Assembly (NCBI RefSeq): GCF_032818155.1
Contig: NZ_CP102589.1
Coordinates: 1,350,001 to 1,414,000 of the forward strand
From: Niallia taxi
GTDB taxonomy: Bacteria > Bacillota > Bacilli > Bacillales > Cytobacillaceae
DNA length: 64,000 bases
Direction of reading: 5' to 3'
The notes beneath the pieces were generated by a model, which was not told the DNA's origin, made no database searches, and worked only from the letters and a program-made list of their open reading frames with translations. The position numbers and the translations under genes are program-made. Below are positions 8,108 to 17,467 of the stretch, in pieces (position 1 is the first letter of the stretch; every line of letters begins with the position of its first letter).

Positions 8108-10261
8108 ATGCTGTCCATAAAGAGAGATTATTATGCTTATTTAGATGAGCTTTCTGTTATAACCATACTGCTTCCATATATGTATCATGGCGGTGAAGCT
8201 AATGCTTTTACAGTACAGGGAGATGAAGGTTCTATTAGTTTAACAATCAAGGCGAAGGAAACGGTACAGCAGTATGCTAAATACACTTGTATTTCCTCTG
8301 TGAAGTTAGATGCTGGCAAAAGCTATAAAATCATTGATAATCACAATGGCAGTACTGATTTGCAAATTGGTGCGGTAATAAGGACAAAAGAATTTGATGA
8401 GCGGTACTTTTATGAAGGTCCTCTTGGCATTCAATACAGTACGGAAAAGAGCAGTTTTTACTTATGGGCGCCTACTGCACAACAAGTAAAGCTAGTCTTG
8501 CAAAATCCCCACGATCATACACGCAGTGAAATACCGATGAGCAGACTAGATAAAGGAGCTTGGACAACAGAACTAGAACAAAATGTAGATGGTTTCCACT
8601 ACACATATTTAGTTCTTATTAATTTGGAATGGAGAGAGGCGGTTGACCCATATGCTGTTGCTGTGAGTGTCAACGGTGAAAAAGGCGTCATTGTTGATTT
8701 AGGGAAGACAAAAACAGTGAAGCCCATCCTTCCTGACCTGCCTTCTCCTGTTGATAGCATCATTTATGAAACACATATCCGCGACTTTACGATACATCCA
8801 AACAGCGGTGCTGATAAGAAAGGAACATATCAAGGGGCTGCCCAGCTTGGTACGAAAACAAGCATAGGTGAAAGTACAGGGCTTTCTTATGTGAAGGAGC
8901 TGGGAGTAACACATCTCGAGCTATTGCCTGTCCATGACTTTGAGGAAGTTGACGAGCTAAACGTCTTTAAAAGATATAACTGGGGATATAACCCTTCCCA
9001 TTTCAATGTGCCAGAAGGCAGCTATTCAACTGATCCGACAAATCCATATGCGAGAATAATGGAATTGAAGCAGCTTATCCATGCTGTCCAAGAGCAAGGG
9101 ATAAGAGTTATTATGGATGTCGTCTACAATCATGTGTACAAAAAAGAAGATTCTCCATTTGAGAAAATCCTCCCAGGATACTTTTTTCGCTATGATGGCA
9201 ACGGAATGCCTGCCAATGGCACAGGTGTTGGCAATGATATTGCGTCAGAACGCTTAATGGTTCGGAGATATATTCATGATTCAGTTCGGTTTTGGCTAGA
9301 CGAATATCAGGTGGATGGATTCCGCTTCGATTTAATGGGAATATTGGATGTTGTGACAATGCGAGGTGTTCGTGAAATTTGCGATAATACGGACAAAGAT
9401 ATCCTTGTATTTGGAGAGGGATGGAATTTACAAACGCCGATTCCAGATGAAGAAAAGGCGATTATTAGCAACCAAGAAAAGCTGCCGCGAATCGGGCAAT
9501 TCAATGATCAGTTTCGTGACCAAATTAAAGGAAGCACATTCGACTTGAAAAACAGTGGATTTGCTTTAGGGAATGGTAGCATGCCAAATGTGCAAGATCT
9601 GTTGACAGGCAGCATTGGCTTAACGGATGAAAAGGCTGGAATGTTTATGGAGCCAATTCAGACGATAAATTATGTCGAATCACACGATAACTATACACTC
9701 TGGGATAAAATCGAAGCGTGCTTTCCAGATTTAGAGGATGCTCATAAACGTAAAAAGCATGTGCTTGCTACTGCACTTGTTTTAGTCAGTCAAGGGGTTC
9801 CATTCCTGCATAGCGGTCAGGAGTTCTTCCGTACGAAATATGGCGTGGAAAATAGCTACAAATCACCTGATGAAATTAACAGACTTGATTGGGACAGAAG
9901 AGATGCATTCCTTGACAATGTCCAATTTATAAAAGACTTAATTCAACTGCGAAAATCTTTAGCTGCACTCCGTCTGCCAAGTGCAGACCTTATAAGAAAA
10001 CATGCAAGCATTAAGTTTCATTCTCCTTTATTTGTTGAATATACGCTAAGTGAGGTCGGGAGTTATGGAGACTGGGAAACGTTGCACATCCTCATTAATG
10101 CAGACAATGAGCATCAGAAAATAGATCTTCCAGAAGGTGAATGGAAGCTGCTCTTAATAAAAGATAAAGTATATCTGCATGATTTTCCAGATGTAGAAAA
10201 AAATGTAGATACTTATCACACTAGCATAACAATTATTGGTAAGAAAAAAGCTGCAGGCTGA
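8108..10261 (+). CDS. amyX: Type I pullulanase
   Basis: The 717-residue GH13 enzyme hydrolyses alpha-1,6 branches in pullulan, glycogen and limit dextrins. There is no signal peptide, so it acts in the cytoplasm. An N-terminal beta-rich part leads into a CBM48-like domain (about 105-200). The type I pullulanase signature YNWGYNP follows. Catalytic residues are D408 in GFRFDLMG, E437 in VFGEGW and D527 in ESHDNY. ATG 8108 follows AAGGAGTGG. Length equals the remembered AmyX of B. subtilis. It is 30 nt downstream of the ytlQ-like gene. Confidence 0.93.
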   Translation: MLSIKRDYYAYLDELSVITILLPYMYHGGEANAFTVQGDEGSISLTIKAKETVQQYAKYTCISSVKLDAGKSYKIIDNHNGSTDLQIGAVIRTKEFDERYFYEGPLGIQYSTEKSSFYLWAPTAQQVKLVLQNPHDHTRSEIPMSRLDKGAWTTELEQNVDGFHYTYLVLINLEWREAVDPYAVAVSVNGEKGVIVDLGKTKTVKPILPDLPSPVDSIIYETHIRDFTIHPNSGADKKGTYQGAAQLGTKTSIGESTGLSYVKELGVTHLELLPVHDFEEVDELNVFKRYNWGYNPSHFNVPEGSYSTDPTNPYARIMELKQLIHAVQEQGIRVIMDVVYNHVYKKEDSPFEKILPGYFFRYDGNGMPANGTGVGNDIASERLMVRRYIHDSVRFWLDEYQVDGFRFDLMGILDVVTMRGVREICDNTDKDILVFGEGWNLQTPIPDEEKAIISNQEKLPRIGQFNDQFRDQIKGSTFDLKNSGFALGNGSMPNVQDLLTGSIGLTDEKAGMFMEPIQTINYVESHDNYTLWDKIEACFPDLEDAHKRKKHVLATALVLVSQGVPFLHSGQEFFRTKYGVENSYKSPDEINRLDWDRRDAFLDNVQFIKDLIQLRKSLAALRLPSADLIRKHASIKFHSPLFVEYTLSEVGSYGDWETLHILINADNEHQKIDLPEGEWKLLLIKDKVYLHDFPDVEKNVDTYHTSITIIGKKKAAG

Positions 10262-10280
10262 ACAGCCTGCAAGTAAATTT
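10253..10280 (+). terminator. Intrinsic terminator of pullulanase gene
   Basis: GCAGGCTG and CAGCCTGC form an 8-bp G+C-rich stem that overlaps the stop codon. A weak T tract follows. A second hairpin lies about 90 nt further on. Confidence 0.6.
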
Positions 10281-10653
10281 TTGAAAAATAATATTATATT
10301 GCAGATACACTTGACTAAAAAACTAAATAAGAGATAATATTTAATGTGATAGCTATTGTTGTCAGTTCCTGATTGTAATAGCTCTCTTTTTTTATAACAA
10401 AACATTATTTAAGATACATTGTTTTTTTATAAGCATAGTATTATTTTTGTACTATGTCCTTTTCTGTTTATTATGGCAATTTATATGATGATTAATATTC
10501 CATTTATCGCGTAAAAACGCTAAGAATAAAGAAATACTATTAGTTAGAACGAATCAATCTGTTTGTTCTTCCTACAAAAAATAGGGATACAAAAGGTTCA
10601 AACAAGAATGACTCATCCTAAAATCATGGAGCAATATATATAGTAGGTGAACA
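10262..10653. other. Gene-free intergenic region with hairpins
   Basis: This 392-nt stretch between the pullulanase and ytmP genes holds two terminator-like hairpins and a small CATAGTA/TACTATG stem at 10434-10458. No coding frame with a ribosome site was found. Confidence 0.5.
10349..10393 (+). terminator. Second terminator-like hairpin
   Basis: AGCTATT pairs with AATAGCT around an inner stem built partly of G-T pairs, and a run of seven T follows. It probably backs up the weaker hairpin at the pullulanase stop. Confidence 0.55.
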
Positions 10654-11430
10654 ATGTTGGAACATTTATTAGGACAAGATTGGGAAATAACCCCTGCAGG
10701 CGGGGAAACAGGAGAAGCTTTTTTCGCTCAAAACAATGGCCAGAAGCTATTCTTGAAGAGAAACTCTTCTCCGTTTTTAGCCGTTTTGTCTGCAGAAGGA
10801 ATTGTCCCAAAACTTGTTTGGACAAAAAGATTTGAGAATGGGGATGTATTCACTGCACAGCAGTGGCTTATCGGCAGGGAGTTCAGCCAATCTGATATGA
10901 CAGATGACAGGGTTGTTATGCTGCTGAAAAAGATTCATACATCTAAACCATTATTGGAAATGCTGAAAAGGCTTGGAAAAACAACACTGATGCCGAATAT
11001 GATTCTTGCAGTCATTAAAGCAGAATTGGATGAAGAGCTGACTAGTAACGAAACAATTACGAAGTCTATTGCCTTTTTAGAAGAAAATATTCCATTTATA
11101 AATAGCGAAGAAGAAGTTGTGTGTCACTGTGATGTTAATCATAACAACTGGCTGCTTTCAGAAGACAACCAGTTGTATTTAATCGATTGGGATGGAGCAA
11201 TGATTGCAGATCCAGCAATCGATTTAGGAATGCTTCTTCACTGGTATATCCCAAAATCAGAATGGACAGAATGGCTTGAAAAGTATGGGTTTGAACTGAC
11301 AGACAGCCTCATGCTTCGCATGAAATGGTATGTGGTTGCCCAAACCCTTAATTCTATCCAATGGTATAAAAAGAAATCCCGTTATCATGAGATGGAAAAG
11401 TGGATACAATTCCTAAATGACTTGGATTAA
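10654..11430 (+). CDS. ytmP: Phosphotransferase family protein YtmP
   Basis: This 258-residue small-molecule kinase has the aminoglycoside phosphotransferase/choline kinase fold. The catalytic loop HCDVNHNNW fits H-x-D-x4-N, and LIDWDGA supplies the metal-binding aspartate. The substrate is unknown. The family phosphorylates hydroxyl groups of sugars, choline or drugs, and there is no resistance context here. ATG 10654 follows GTAGGTGA. It converges on ytzH with a gap of only 4 nt and no terminator between them. Confidence 0.82.
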   Translation: MLEHLLGQDWEITPAGGETGEAFFAQNNGQKLFLKRNSSPFLAVLSAEGIVPKLVWTKRFENGDVFTAQQWLIGREFSQSDMTDDRVVMLLKKIHTSKPLLEMLKRLGKTTLMPNMILAVIKAELDEELTSNETITKSIAFLEENIPFINSEEEVVCHCDVNHNNWLLSEDNQLYLIDWDGAMIADPAIDLGMLLHWYIPKSEWTEWLEKYGFELTDSLMLRMKWYVVAQTLNSIQWYKKKSRYHEMEKWIQFLNDLD

Positions 11431-11434
11431 TATT

Positions 11435-11716
11435 TTAGCCTGAAAAGCCATTAATGCCGTCAACCCATTGGGAAAGCTGCTCTTGAGAGGACTCAATGTG
11501 ATTGTTTAAATTGCTTGTGTGAATCCCTCTCTGGCTGTACTGGCTTATTTCTTCCAGAATAGGAAGAATATTTTGGTCAATATTGCCGTTGACCTTTAAG
11601 GAAGTCACAAGACGTTCAAGTTGTTCACATTCAGACACAGAACCACAGCAGTCTTCTTGATGGTTGCTTAAAATGTCCTTTAATAAACCTAATTGGTGTT
11701 CATGTGTAAGTGGCAT
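11435..11716 (-). CDS. ytzH: YtzH-like protein
   Basis: This is a 93-residue, largely helical and acidic protein matching the YtzH family, which has no known function. MPLTHEHQLGLLKDILSNHQ at the N-terminus and two cysteines in EDCCGSVSEC are the clearest features. ATG 11716 is preceded by AAAGGG. Its coding end nearly touches that of ytmP on the other strand. Confidence 0.75.
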   Translation of the reverse strand: MPLTHEHQLGLLKDILSNHQEDCCGSVSECEQLERLVTSLKVNGNIDQNILPILEEISQYSQRGIHTSNLNNHIESSQEQLSQWVDGINGFSG

Positions 11717-11779
11717 CTAGTTGCACCCTTTCTTTTAGGTTTCTTTAAAATAAGATCTCTGGGTCAAATACCAGTAAAG

Positions 11780-11812
11780 GAATTCACTAATAGGTTGTGA
11801 ATTCTTTTTTTT
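11780..11812 (+). terminator. Terminator-like hairpin without an adjacent gene
   Basis: GAATTCAC pairs with GTGAATTC and is followed by seven or eight T. It lies about 370 nt after ytmP. It may stop a ytmP transcript that runs antisense through ytzH. Confidence 0.6.
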
Positions 11813-11926
11813 CTTTATACTTTATTTGCATTTGAAAAATTACCCTGTCTAATTTGTCATAATTGGGGCAAGTTTGCAAAAAGAAAAGAGTATTGCATGA
11901 TAGCCTTAAGAATGTTATTGTTTGAT

Positions 11927-11952
11927 GGATATATGTAAAGGATATATGTAAA
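11927..11952 (+). repeat. 13-nt tandem duplication
   Basis: GGATATATGTAAA occurs twice without a spacer, immediately upstream of the trmB ribosome site. Confidence 0.8.
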
Positions 11953-11967
11953 GAAGGAGTGTCACCA

Positions 11968-12609
11968 ATGCGATTAAGACATAAACCATGGGCGAAGGAC
12001 AAGCTGCTGGCATATCCCCAATATGCTGTCCAGCATCCTGAAGAGTGGAAAGGAAAATGGGATCAAGCATTCAGCGGTAAAGGACCCATTCATATAGAAG
12101 TAGGTACAGGTAAAGGCAGATTTATTACAGAAATGGCGAAAGCAAATCCGCATATTAACTATATCGGAATTGAATTGCAAGAAAGTGTTATTGTTGCTGC
12201 ATTAGACAGGGTAATTGAAGCAGAAGTTCCAAATTTAAAGCTAATGAATTTGGATGCATCCAAGCTGACTGACTATTTCCTAAAAGGGGAAGTAGAGCGC
12301 GTCTATTTGAATTTTTCTGATCCATGGCCGAAAACAAGACATGAAAAGAGAAGGCTTACGTTTAAGACCTTCCTAAAGTCCTATGAGGAAGTGCTTATCC
12401 CAAATGGTGAAATCCACTTCAAAACAGATAATCAAGGCTTGTTTGAATACTCGCTGCGAAGCTTTTCTGAGTACGGAATGCTGTTGAAATTTGTCAGCCT
12501 TGACCTTCATAATAGTGATTATGAAGGAAATATTATGACAGAGTATGAAGAGAAGTTTTCCTCACGCGGCAGCAGAATTTTCCGCAGTGAAACACAATTT
12601 AAATCATGA
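11968..12609 (+). CDS. trmB: tRNA (guanine-N7)-methyltransferase
   Basis: The 213-residue enzyme methylates G46 of tRNA at N7 using S-adenosylmethionine. [11 protein letters not shown] is the SAM-binding motif I and [16 protein letters not shown] is the TrmB signature. ATG 11968 is chosen because AAGGAGT lies 8-9 nt upstream and the length equals remembered B. subtilis TrmB. An upstream in-frame start would lie in the ribosome site. Confidence 0.94.
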   Translation: MRLRHKPWAKDKLLAYPQYAVQHPEEWKGKWDQAFSGKGPIHIEVGTGKGRFITEMAKANPHINYIGIELQESVIVAALDRVIEAEVPNLKLMNLDASKLTDYFLKGEVERVYLNFSDPWPKTRHEKRRLTFKTFLKSYEEVLIPNGEIHFKTDNQGLFEYSLRSFSEYGMLLKFVSLDLHNSDYEGNIMTEYEEKFSSRGSRIFRSETQFKS

Positions 12610-12615
12610 AATAAA

Positions 12616-12647
12616 AGAGACTATGCCAAGAGCAAGTCTCTTTTTTT
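12616..12647 (+). terminator. Intrinsic terminator of trmB
   Basis: AGAGACT and AGTCTCT form a stem with a 12-nt loop, followed by seven T. Confidence 0.8.
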
Positions 12648-12722
12648 GATGCTTATTCTTATACTTCTTAATAAAATCGAATATAATTTTAATTAACGAC
12701 AATTCTTAGGAGGTATGTTTGC

Positions 12723-13559
12723 ATGAACAGTTTAAAAATAGGGGAAATTACGTTGACATGGTTAAATGGCGGCAATACTAAAATGGATGGAGGGGCCATA
12801 TTTGGGGTGGTGCCAAAGCCGTTATGGTCAAAAAAATATGAGTCCAATGAATTAAACCAAGTAAATCTGCCAAGTGACCCGATATTTTTTGAATATGCTG
12901 GAAAGCGAATTCTTGTTGATGCAGGAATTGGAAATGGCAAATTGACTGAGAAGCAAAAGCGTAATTATGGCGTGGATGAAGAATCCTCACTAGAAGAAAA
13001 TCTACGCACACTCGGAGTTTCTCCCCAGGATATTGATTATGTGCTGATGACACATATGCATTTCGATCATGCTAGCGGACTGTCAAAGCTAGAAGATGGC
13101 GAGCTTGTATCTATCTTTCCAAATGCAGAAATAATTACGTCAAATCAAGAATGGACAGAAATGAAGAATCCGAATATACGCTCGCGCAATACATATTGGG
13201 AACAAAACTGGAGACCGATTGAAAGCCAAGTGAAAACCTTCGAACAAAAGTGGAGTATGGGTCCAATTAAGCTTGTTCACACGGGAGGACATAGTGACGG
13301 ACACTCTATTCTTATCATAGAAGATGGGGGAGATATTGCTATTCATCTGGCAGATTTACTACCAACTCATGCACATCAAAATGTGCTATGGGTGACAGCA
13401 TACGATGATTACCCAATTACGTCTATTGAAGAAAAACAGAAATGGATTAACTGGGGGATTGAAAACGATGCTTGGTTCACATTTTATCATGATGCAGTCT
13501 ATCGAGGTGTAAAATGGAACGATAAAGGCGAAATAAAGGAAGCAGTGAAACGGGATTAA
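12723..13559 (+). CDS. ytnP: Metallo-beta-lactamase fold lactonase YtnP
   Basis: The 278-residue protein belongs to the quorum-quenching lactonase branch of the metallo-beta-lactamase superfamily. The zinc motif HMHFDH is at residues 111-116, with later ligands in [10 protein letters not shown] and [12 protein letters not shown]. subtilis YtnP is reported to degrade signalling lactones; substrate identity here is by homology only. There is no signal peptide. AGGAGG precedes ATG 12723. Confidence 0.85.
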   Translation: MNSLKIGEITLTWLNGGNTKMDGGAIFGVVPKPLWSKKYESNELNQVNLPSDPIFFEYAGKRILVDAGIGNGKLTEKQKRNYGVDEESSLEENLRTLGVSPQDIDYVLMTHMHFDHASGLSKLEDGELVSIFPNAEIITSNQEWTEMKNPNIRSRNTYWEQNWRPIESQVKTFEQKWSMGPIKLVHTGGHSDGHSILIIEDGGDIAIHLADLLPTHAHQNVLWVTAYDDYPITSIEEKQKWINWGIENDAWFTFYHDAVYRGVKWNDKGEIKEAVKRD

Positions 13560-13564
13560 AATAT

Positions 13565-13589
13565 CCATTGCTAGTGTCTTTAGCAATGG
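13565..13589. terminator. Hairpin between convergent ytnP and PepSY genes
   Basis: CCATTGCTA and TAGCAATGG form a 9-bp stem. The T tract is poor on both sides, so function as a terminator is likely but weak. Confidence 0.55.
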
Positions 13590-13600
13590 ACTATGTATAA

Positions 13601-13912
13601 TTAGATTTCATAAATATCGAGCAGATTTCCTGTCTTGCTATCTGCCAGAAATTCGTAGGATTGATTTATTCCCTCATTCAGTCTTGTGATGCCCCCGCGG
13701 TAAATCAGGTGTGTGGAATTTGCTGTTTCATATGGTTCCTTTTGCATATTAATCCAGCTGCCCGTAATTGGTCCTTGCTCTTTAAATGCAGCTTTAACCA
13801 ATTTAAGAACACGGTCACTGGAGATGGAATAGTTTCTTGAAATTATTTCCTTTGTTGCATAGCTTGTTGCAAAACCTACTGCCGCTCCTGCCAATAACGT
13901 TTTCCAGTTCAT
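13601..13912 (-). CDS. ytzB: Small membrane-anchored PepSY protein, YtzB-like
   Basis: The 103-residue protein has an N-terminal hydrophobic segment (NWKTLLAGAAVGFATSYAT) and then a PepSY-like alpha/beta region ending in SYEFLADSKTGNLLDIYEI. PepSY domains are thought to bind or inhibit peptidases. ATG 13912 is used because AAAGGAG lies just upstream. A longer frame reaching to 14026 lacks a ribosome site. The next gene upstream, on the other strand, is an M42 peptidase. Confidence 0.72.
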   Translation of the reverse strand: MNWKTLLAGAAVGFATSYATKEIISRNYSISSDRVLKLVKAAFKEQGPITGSWINMQKEPYETANSTHLIYRGGITRLNEGINQSYEFLADSKTGNLLDIYEI

Positions 13913-14110
13913 ATCTTTGCTCCTTTCTAATCTGTTTATTATTATAGCCAAAATAGCAGAGATAAGTGAAATAAAACAAAAAAACGCAATAATTTCACGA
14001 TTGAACAATAAAGAGGAATATTGCAATTGTTATTCATATTGGTAGCGATAATATTAATATTTCGATAAAATAAATAAATACATAATTTTTAAAAAAAGAG
14101 GAGCATTACA

Positions 14111-15184
14111 ATGAACGAGCAAACAATGGATTTATTCCGTACATTGACAGAATTACGAGGTATTGCAGGAAATGAGCATGAAGTAAGAAATTTTATGCGC
14201 ACAGAGCTTGAAAAATACAGTGATGAAATAGTTCAAGACAATCTTGGCAGTATCTTTGGTGTGAAAAAGGGTACAGGAGAAGGGCCAAAGGTAATGGTTG
14301 CCGGACATATGGACGAAGTTGGTTTTATGGTAACTTCTATTACAGAAAATGGGATGATTCGTTTTCAGCCAATTGGAGGCTGGTGGAGTCAAGTACTGCT
14401 TGCCCAACGAGTGCAAGTGATGACAGATAATGGTCCGATAATCGGGGTAATCGCATCAATTCCTCCACATTTACTTGATGACGCACAACGCAGCAAACCG
14501 ATGGATATCAAAAACATGCTTATTGATATTGGCGCTGATGATAAAGCAGATGCTGTGTCAATCGGTATCAAGCCAGGACAGCCAATTGTTCCGATTTGCC
14601 CATTTACCCCAATGGCAAATAAAAAGAAGATTATGGCGAAGGCGTGGGACAACCGCTATGGATGTGGGCTTGCTATTGAGCTGCTGAAGGAGCTTCAAGG
14701 GGAACAGCTGCCTAATACCTTATATTCTGGTGCGACAGTACAAGAAGAGGTTGGACTGCGCGGAGCACAAACGGCAGCCAATATGATTAAGCCTGACATA
14801 TTTTATGCATTGGACGCAAGCCCTGCTAATGATACTTCTGGTGACAAAAATCAATTTGGCCAATTAGGAAAAGGTGCTTTGCTTCGTATATATGATCGTA
14901 CAATGGTGACACATAGAGGAATGAGAGAATTTATCCTTGATACAGCGGAGAGCAATAATATTGCTTATCAGTACTTCATCTCACCAGGCGGAACAGATGC
15001 AGGGCGAGTGCATACTTCAAACGAGGGTGTGCCAAGTGCTGTAATCGGTATTTGCTCCAGATATATTCATACAAGCGCTTCTATCATCCATGTAGATGAC
15101 TATGCAGCAGCAAAAGAGCTTGTTGTGAAGCTTGTGAAAGCAACAGATAAAACGATGGTCGATTCCATTAAAGCAAATGTGTAA
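14111..15184 (+). CDS. ytoP: M42 family aminopeptidase YtoP
   Basis: This is a 357-residue cobalt- or zinc-dependent aminopeptidase of the M42 glutamyl aminopeptidase/endoglucanase-like family. Metal ligands are visible in [20 protein letters not shown], the catalytic pair in [10 protein letters not shown], and YALDASPA, with the last ligand near the C-terminus in YIHTSAS. The enzyme trims peptides in the cytoplasm as a dodecamer in known relatives. GAGGAGC lies upstream of ATG 14111. Confidence 0.9.
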   Translation: MNEQTMDLFRTLTELRGIAGNEHEVRNFMRTELEKYSDEIVQDNLGSIFGVKKGTGEGPKVMVAGHMDEVGFMVTSITENGMIRFQPIGGWWSQVLLAQRVQVMTDNGPIIGVIASIPPHLLDDAQRSKPMDIKNMLIDIGADDKADAVSIGIKPGQPIVPICPFTPMANKKKIMAKAWDNRYGCGLAIELLKELQGEQLPNTLYSGATVQEEVGLRGAQTAANMIKPDIFYALDASPANDTSGDKNQFGQLGKGALLRIYDRTMVTHRGMREFILDTAESNNIAYQYFISPGGTDAGRVHTSNEGVPSAVIGICSRYIHTSASIIHVDDYAAAKELVVKLVKATDKTMVDSIKANV

Positions 15185-15194
15185 TAGATAACCA

Positions 15195-15222
15195 AAGAGA
15201 CAGCTTTAACTGTCTCTTTTTC
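15195..15222 (+). terminator. Intrinsic terminator of the M42 peptidase gene
   Basis: AGAGACAG and CTGTCTCT pair around a 6-nt loop and a T run follows. Confidence 0.8.
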
Positions 15223-15266
15223 CATTGGAAAATGAAGAAAAGGGAAGCAGGATAGGAGAGTCTAAC

Positions 15267-15788
15267 ATGATTATATGTATTGGAACAAAAAATCCGGCAA
15301 AGGGAGGAGCGGTTAAGGAAGGCTTCAGCTCAATGCCGGATGTGGAATTTTTGGAGCTTGATGTTTCATCAGGTGTAAGTGCTCAGCCATTTTCTGATGA
15401 AGAAACGATAACAGGTGCAATTAACCGCGCCAAAAATGCTTTAGCTGCAGGAAAAGGAGATATCGGTATCGGTCTTGAAGGCGGCGTAAAGCAAACGGAG
15501 CATGGCCTGCTTATTTGTAACTGGGGAGCTCTTGTTCTTAGGTGTGGCCGTACATATATTGGCGGAGGCGCTAGCATTCCTTTACCTGCAGATGTGGCTG
15601 ATGCGCTGCTTACAGGAGAAGAGCTAGGTCCTGTTATGGATCGCTATGCAAACAAAAAGAATGTCCGTCATAATGAAGGAGCAATAGGCGTTTTCACAAA
15701 TGGCAAAATAACTAGGCGAAAAATGTTCGCACATGTCATGGAGTCGTTAGTTGGCCAATATGAATATGAATTAAAGACAAGTCAATAA
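15267..15788 (+). CDS. DUF84 family non-canonical purine NTP phosphatase
   Basis: The 173-residue protein matches the DUF84/YjjX family, whose members hydrolyse ITP and XTP to keep them out of nucleic acids. IGTKNPAKGGAVKEGF is the N-terminal nucleotide-binding motif, and GIGLEGGV and the RHNEGAIGVFTNGKITR segment are family-typical. ATG 15267 follows ATAGGAGAG by 6-8 nt. It stands between the M42 peptidase terminator and ytpP, so it may share a transcript with ytpP. Confidence 0.8.
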   Translation: MIICIGTKNPAKGGAVKEGFSSMPDVEFLELDVSSGVSAQPFSDEETITGAINRAKNALAAGKGDIGIGLEGGVKQTEHGLLICNWGALVLRCGRTYIGGGASIPLPADVADALLTGEELGPVMDRYANKKNVRHNEGAIGVFTNGKITRRKMFAHVMESLVGQYEYELKTSQ

Positions 15789-15871
15789 TAAGAAGCGAGC
15801 ATAATATTAGTGAAACTGCAGATATTTTGTTAGTATCGAATAATAAATGTAAGCGATTGGGGGATTTAACA

Positions 15872-16186
15872 ATGAGAGATTTACAGTCACAAGAGGAGTT
15901 TAACGAGTTAAAAAATAGCAGTAATAAGCATGTGTTTTTATTTTCTGCTAACTGGTGCGGAGATTGCCGGTTTATTGAGCCGTTTATGCCAGACGTAGAA
16001 CAGAAATACAGCGAGTATACTTTTATCCACATTGATCGAGATAAATTCATTGATACATGCATTGAATTAGATGTGTTTGGTATTCCAAGCTTTGTTGCCT
16101 TTGGAGATGGTAAGGAACTTGGCCGCTTTGTCAGCAAAGACCGTAAAACACAAGAAGAAATCGAGAGCTTTATTGAATCATTGTGA
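15872..16186 (+). CDS. ytpP: Thioredoxin-like protein YtpP
   Basis: The 104-residue protein has a thioredoxin fold with the active site WCGDC in FSANWCGDCRF and a cis-proline region FGIPSFVAF. WCGDC differs from the WCGPC of housekeeping thioredoxin. B. subtilis YtpP is thought to act in thiol reduction linked to bacillithiol stress, which I recall without detail. ATG 15872 with TTGGGGGA upstream gives a standard thioredoxin length. Confidence 0.85.
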   Translation: MRDLQSQEEFNELKNSSNKHVFLFSANWCGDCRFIEPFMPDVEQKYSEYTFIHIDRDKFIDTCIELDVFGIPSFVAFGDGKELGRFVSKDRKTQEEIESFIESL

Positions 16187-16205
16187 TTGAAGAAGAAAAT
16201 GCATG

Positions 16206-16240
16206 AAGCAGCGTCTCTCTGTTGAACGCTGCTTTTTTTT
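16206..16240 (+). terminator. Intrinsic terminator of ytpP
   Basis: AAGCAGCGT pairs with ACGCTGCTT and eight T follow. Confidence 0.85.
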
Positions 16241-16338
16241 GTATGCAGAATTCCAGATTCTTTGAAAAGACAGTCAACTACTATTATAATAGGAAAAGCA
16301 ATTATTATTACCCACTCTAAAAGGGGGAAACAGCGTTA

Positions 16339-17145
16339 ATGAAGATGGACAGCAAAAAAATGAAGAACCTCTTACAAGACAGGCTTAAAGCAGAAGGAAG
16401 AGTGTTTACGTTTGATTCTAAAAAGGATCAACTTCGTATAGAGAGCAAGGATACTGGCAAAGGGGTGACAATTTCTTTACCGGGAATTATCGCGAAATGG
16501 GAGCAAGAAAAGGAAAAAGCTGTAGATGAAGTCGTTTATTATATTGAAAATGGCTTAACTGCATTGGTAGAAGATCCAGCCCTTGAAGGGAAGGAAAAAA
16601 ATATTTATCCTGTTATTCGCTCTACCTCATTTCCGTTGCAAACTAATGAAGAAATACCATTTGTAGTGGATGAGCATACAGCAGAAACAAGAATTTATTA
16701 TGCATTAGATATGGGCAACACTTACCGTCTCATAGATGAAAAAATCATGCAAAAGGAAAACTGGAAGCACAGCCGAATTAAGGAAGTGGCTCTCTTTAAT
16801 GCACGTTCTTTACAGACGAGTCTTAAAACAGATCAGGTTGCAGGCAACACATTTTATTTCTTGAATACGAATGACGGATATGATGCAAGCCGTATTCTTA
16901 ACGATTCCTTCCTGAAGGAAATGAGTGAGACGGTTAAGGGAACAATGGCTGTTGCTGTACCGCATCAAGATGTGTTAATTATTGCTGATATAGAAAATGA
17001 GACAGGCTATGACATATTGGCGCAAATGACGATGAGCTTCTTTGCGAGCGGCAGGGTTCCAATTACAGCACTGTCCTTCCTTTATGAAGATGGAAGTCTA
17101 GAGCCTGTGTTTATTTTAGGGAAAAACAAGAAAAAAGAGCAGTAA
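16339..17145 (+). CDS. ytpQ: DUF1444 family protein YtpQ
   Basis: The 268-residue soluble protein matches the YtpQ/DUF1444 family of unknown function, conserved in Bacillales. [14 protein letters not shown] near the start and [19 protein letters not shown] near the end are the best conserved blocks as I recall them. GGGGG lies about 11 nt before ATG 16339; ATG 16345 is an alternative. In B. subtilis the next gene is ytpR; here a terminator and sftA follow. Confidence 0.75.
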   Translation: MKMDSKKMKNLLQDRLKAEGRVFTFDSKKDQLRIESKDTGKGVTISLPGIIAKWEQEKEKAVDEVVYYIENGLTALVEDPALEGKEKNIYPVIRSTSFPLQTNEEIPFVVDEHTAETRIYYALDMGNTYRLIDEKIMQKENWKHSRIKEVALFNARSLQTSLKTDQVAGNTFYFLNTNDGYDASRILNDSFLKEMSETVKGTMAVAVPHQDVLIIADIENETGYDILAQMTMSFFASGRVPITALSFLYEDGSLEPVFILGKNKKKEQ

Positions 17146-17467
17146 ATTCTTCTTACTTGTTTGCAAAACTTAATATGTTTGAATCGAGATTATTGTCTGA
17201 ATGAAAACAGGATGTAATATTCGTTATTTAAAATAAGGGTAGTGTACGAGAATCAGTATAGACAAATGGTCCTGCTGATTCTGCGTCTGCCCTTTTTCGT
17301 ATGGTAGTATATTGGGGAATGTTAGCTTTTTTAGCAAGTTTTGCCTCCTTGCAATTGAAAAATAGTAAAATATAATAGAATAGTACAGGGAATATATCGA
17401 TTTTTATCTCGATTTTATCAATAAACTGTTAAAATAATAGAGAGAAAGATGGAAAGAGTGATTTACA
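17146..17467. other. Intergenic region with terminator, no ytpR
   Basis: This 322-nt gap between ytpQ and sftA carries the long hairpin at 17234-17298 and no open frame. A 200-residue ytpR gene, expected here by comparison with B. subtilis, cannot fit. Confidence 0.65.
17234..17298 (+). terminator. Long interrupted terminator hairpin
   Basis: AAGGG with GAATCAG on one arm and CTGATTC with CCCTT on the other give a long stem with internal mismatches and a 15-nt loop. TTTTT follows. Confidence 0.7.

Noticed and set aside
10654..11430. Aminoglycoside resistance gene
   Set aside because: The fold matches, but the gene is the conserved chromosomal ytmP with no mobile context.
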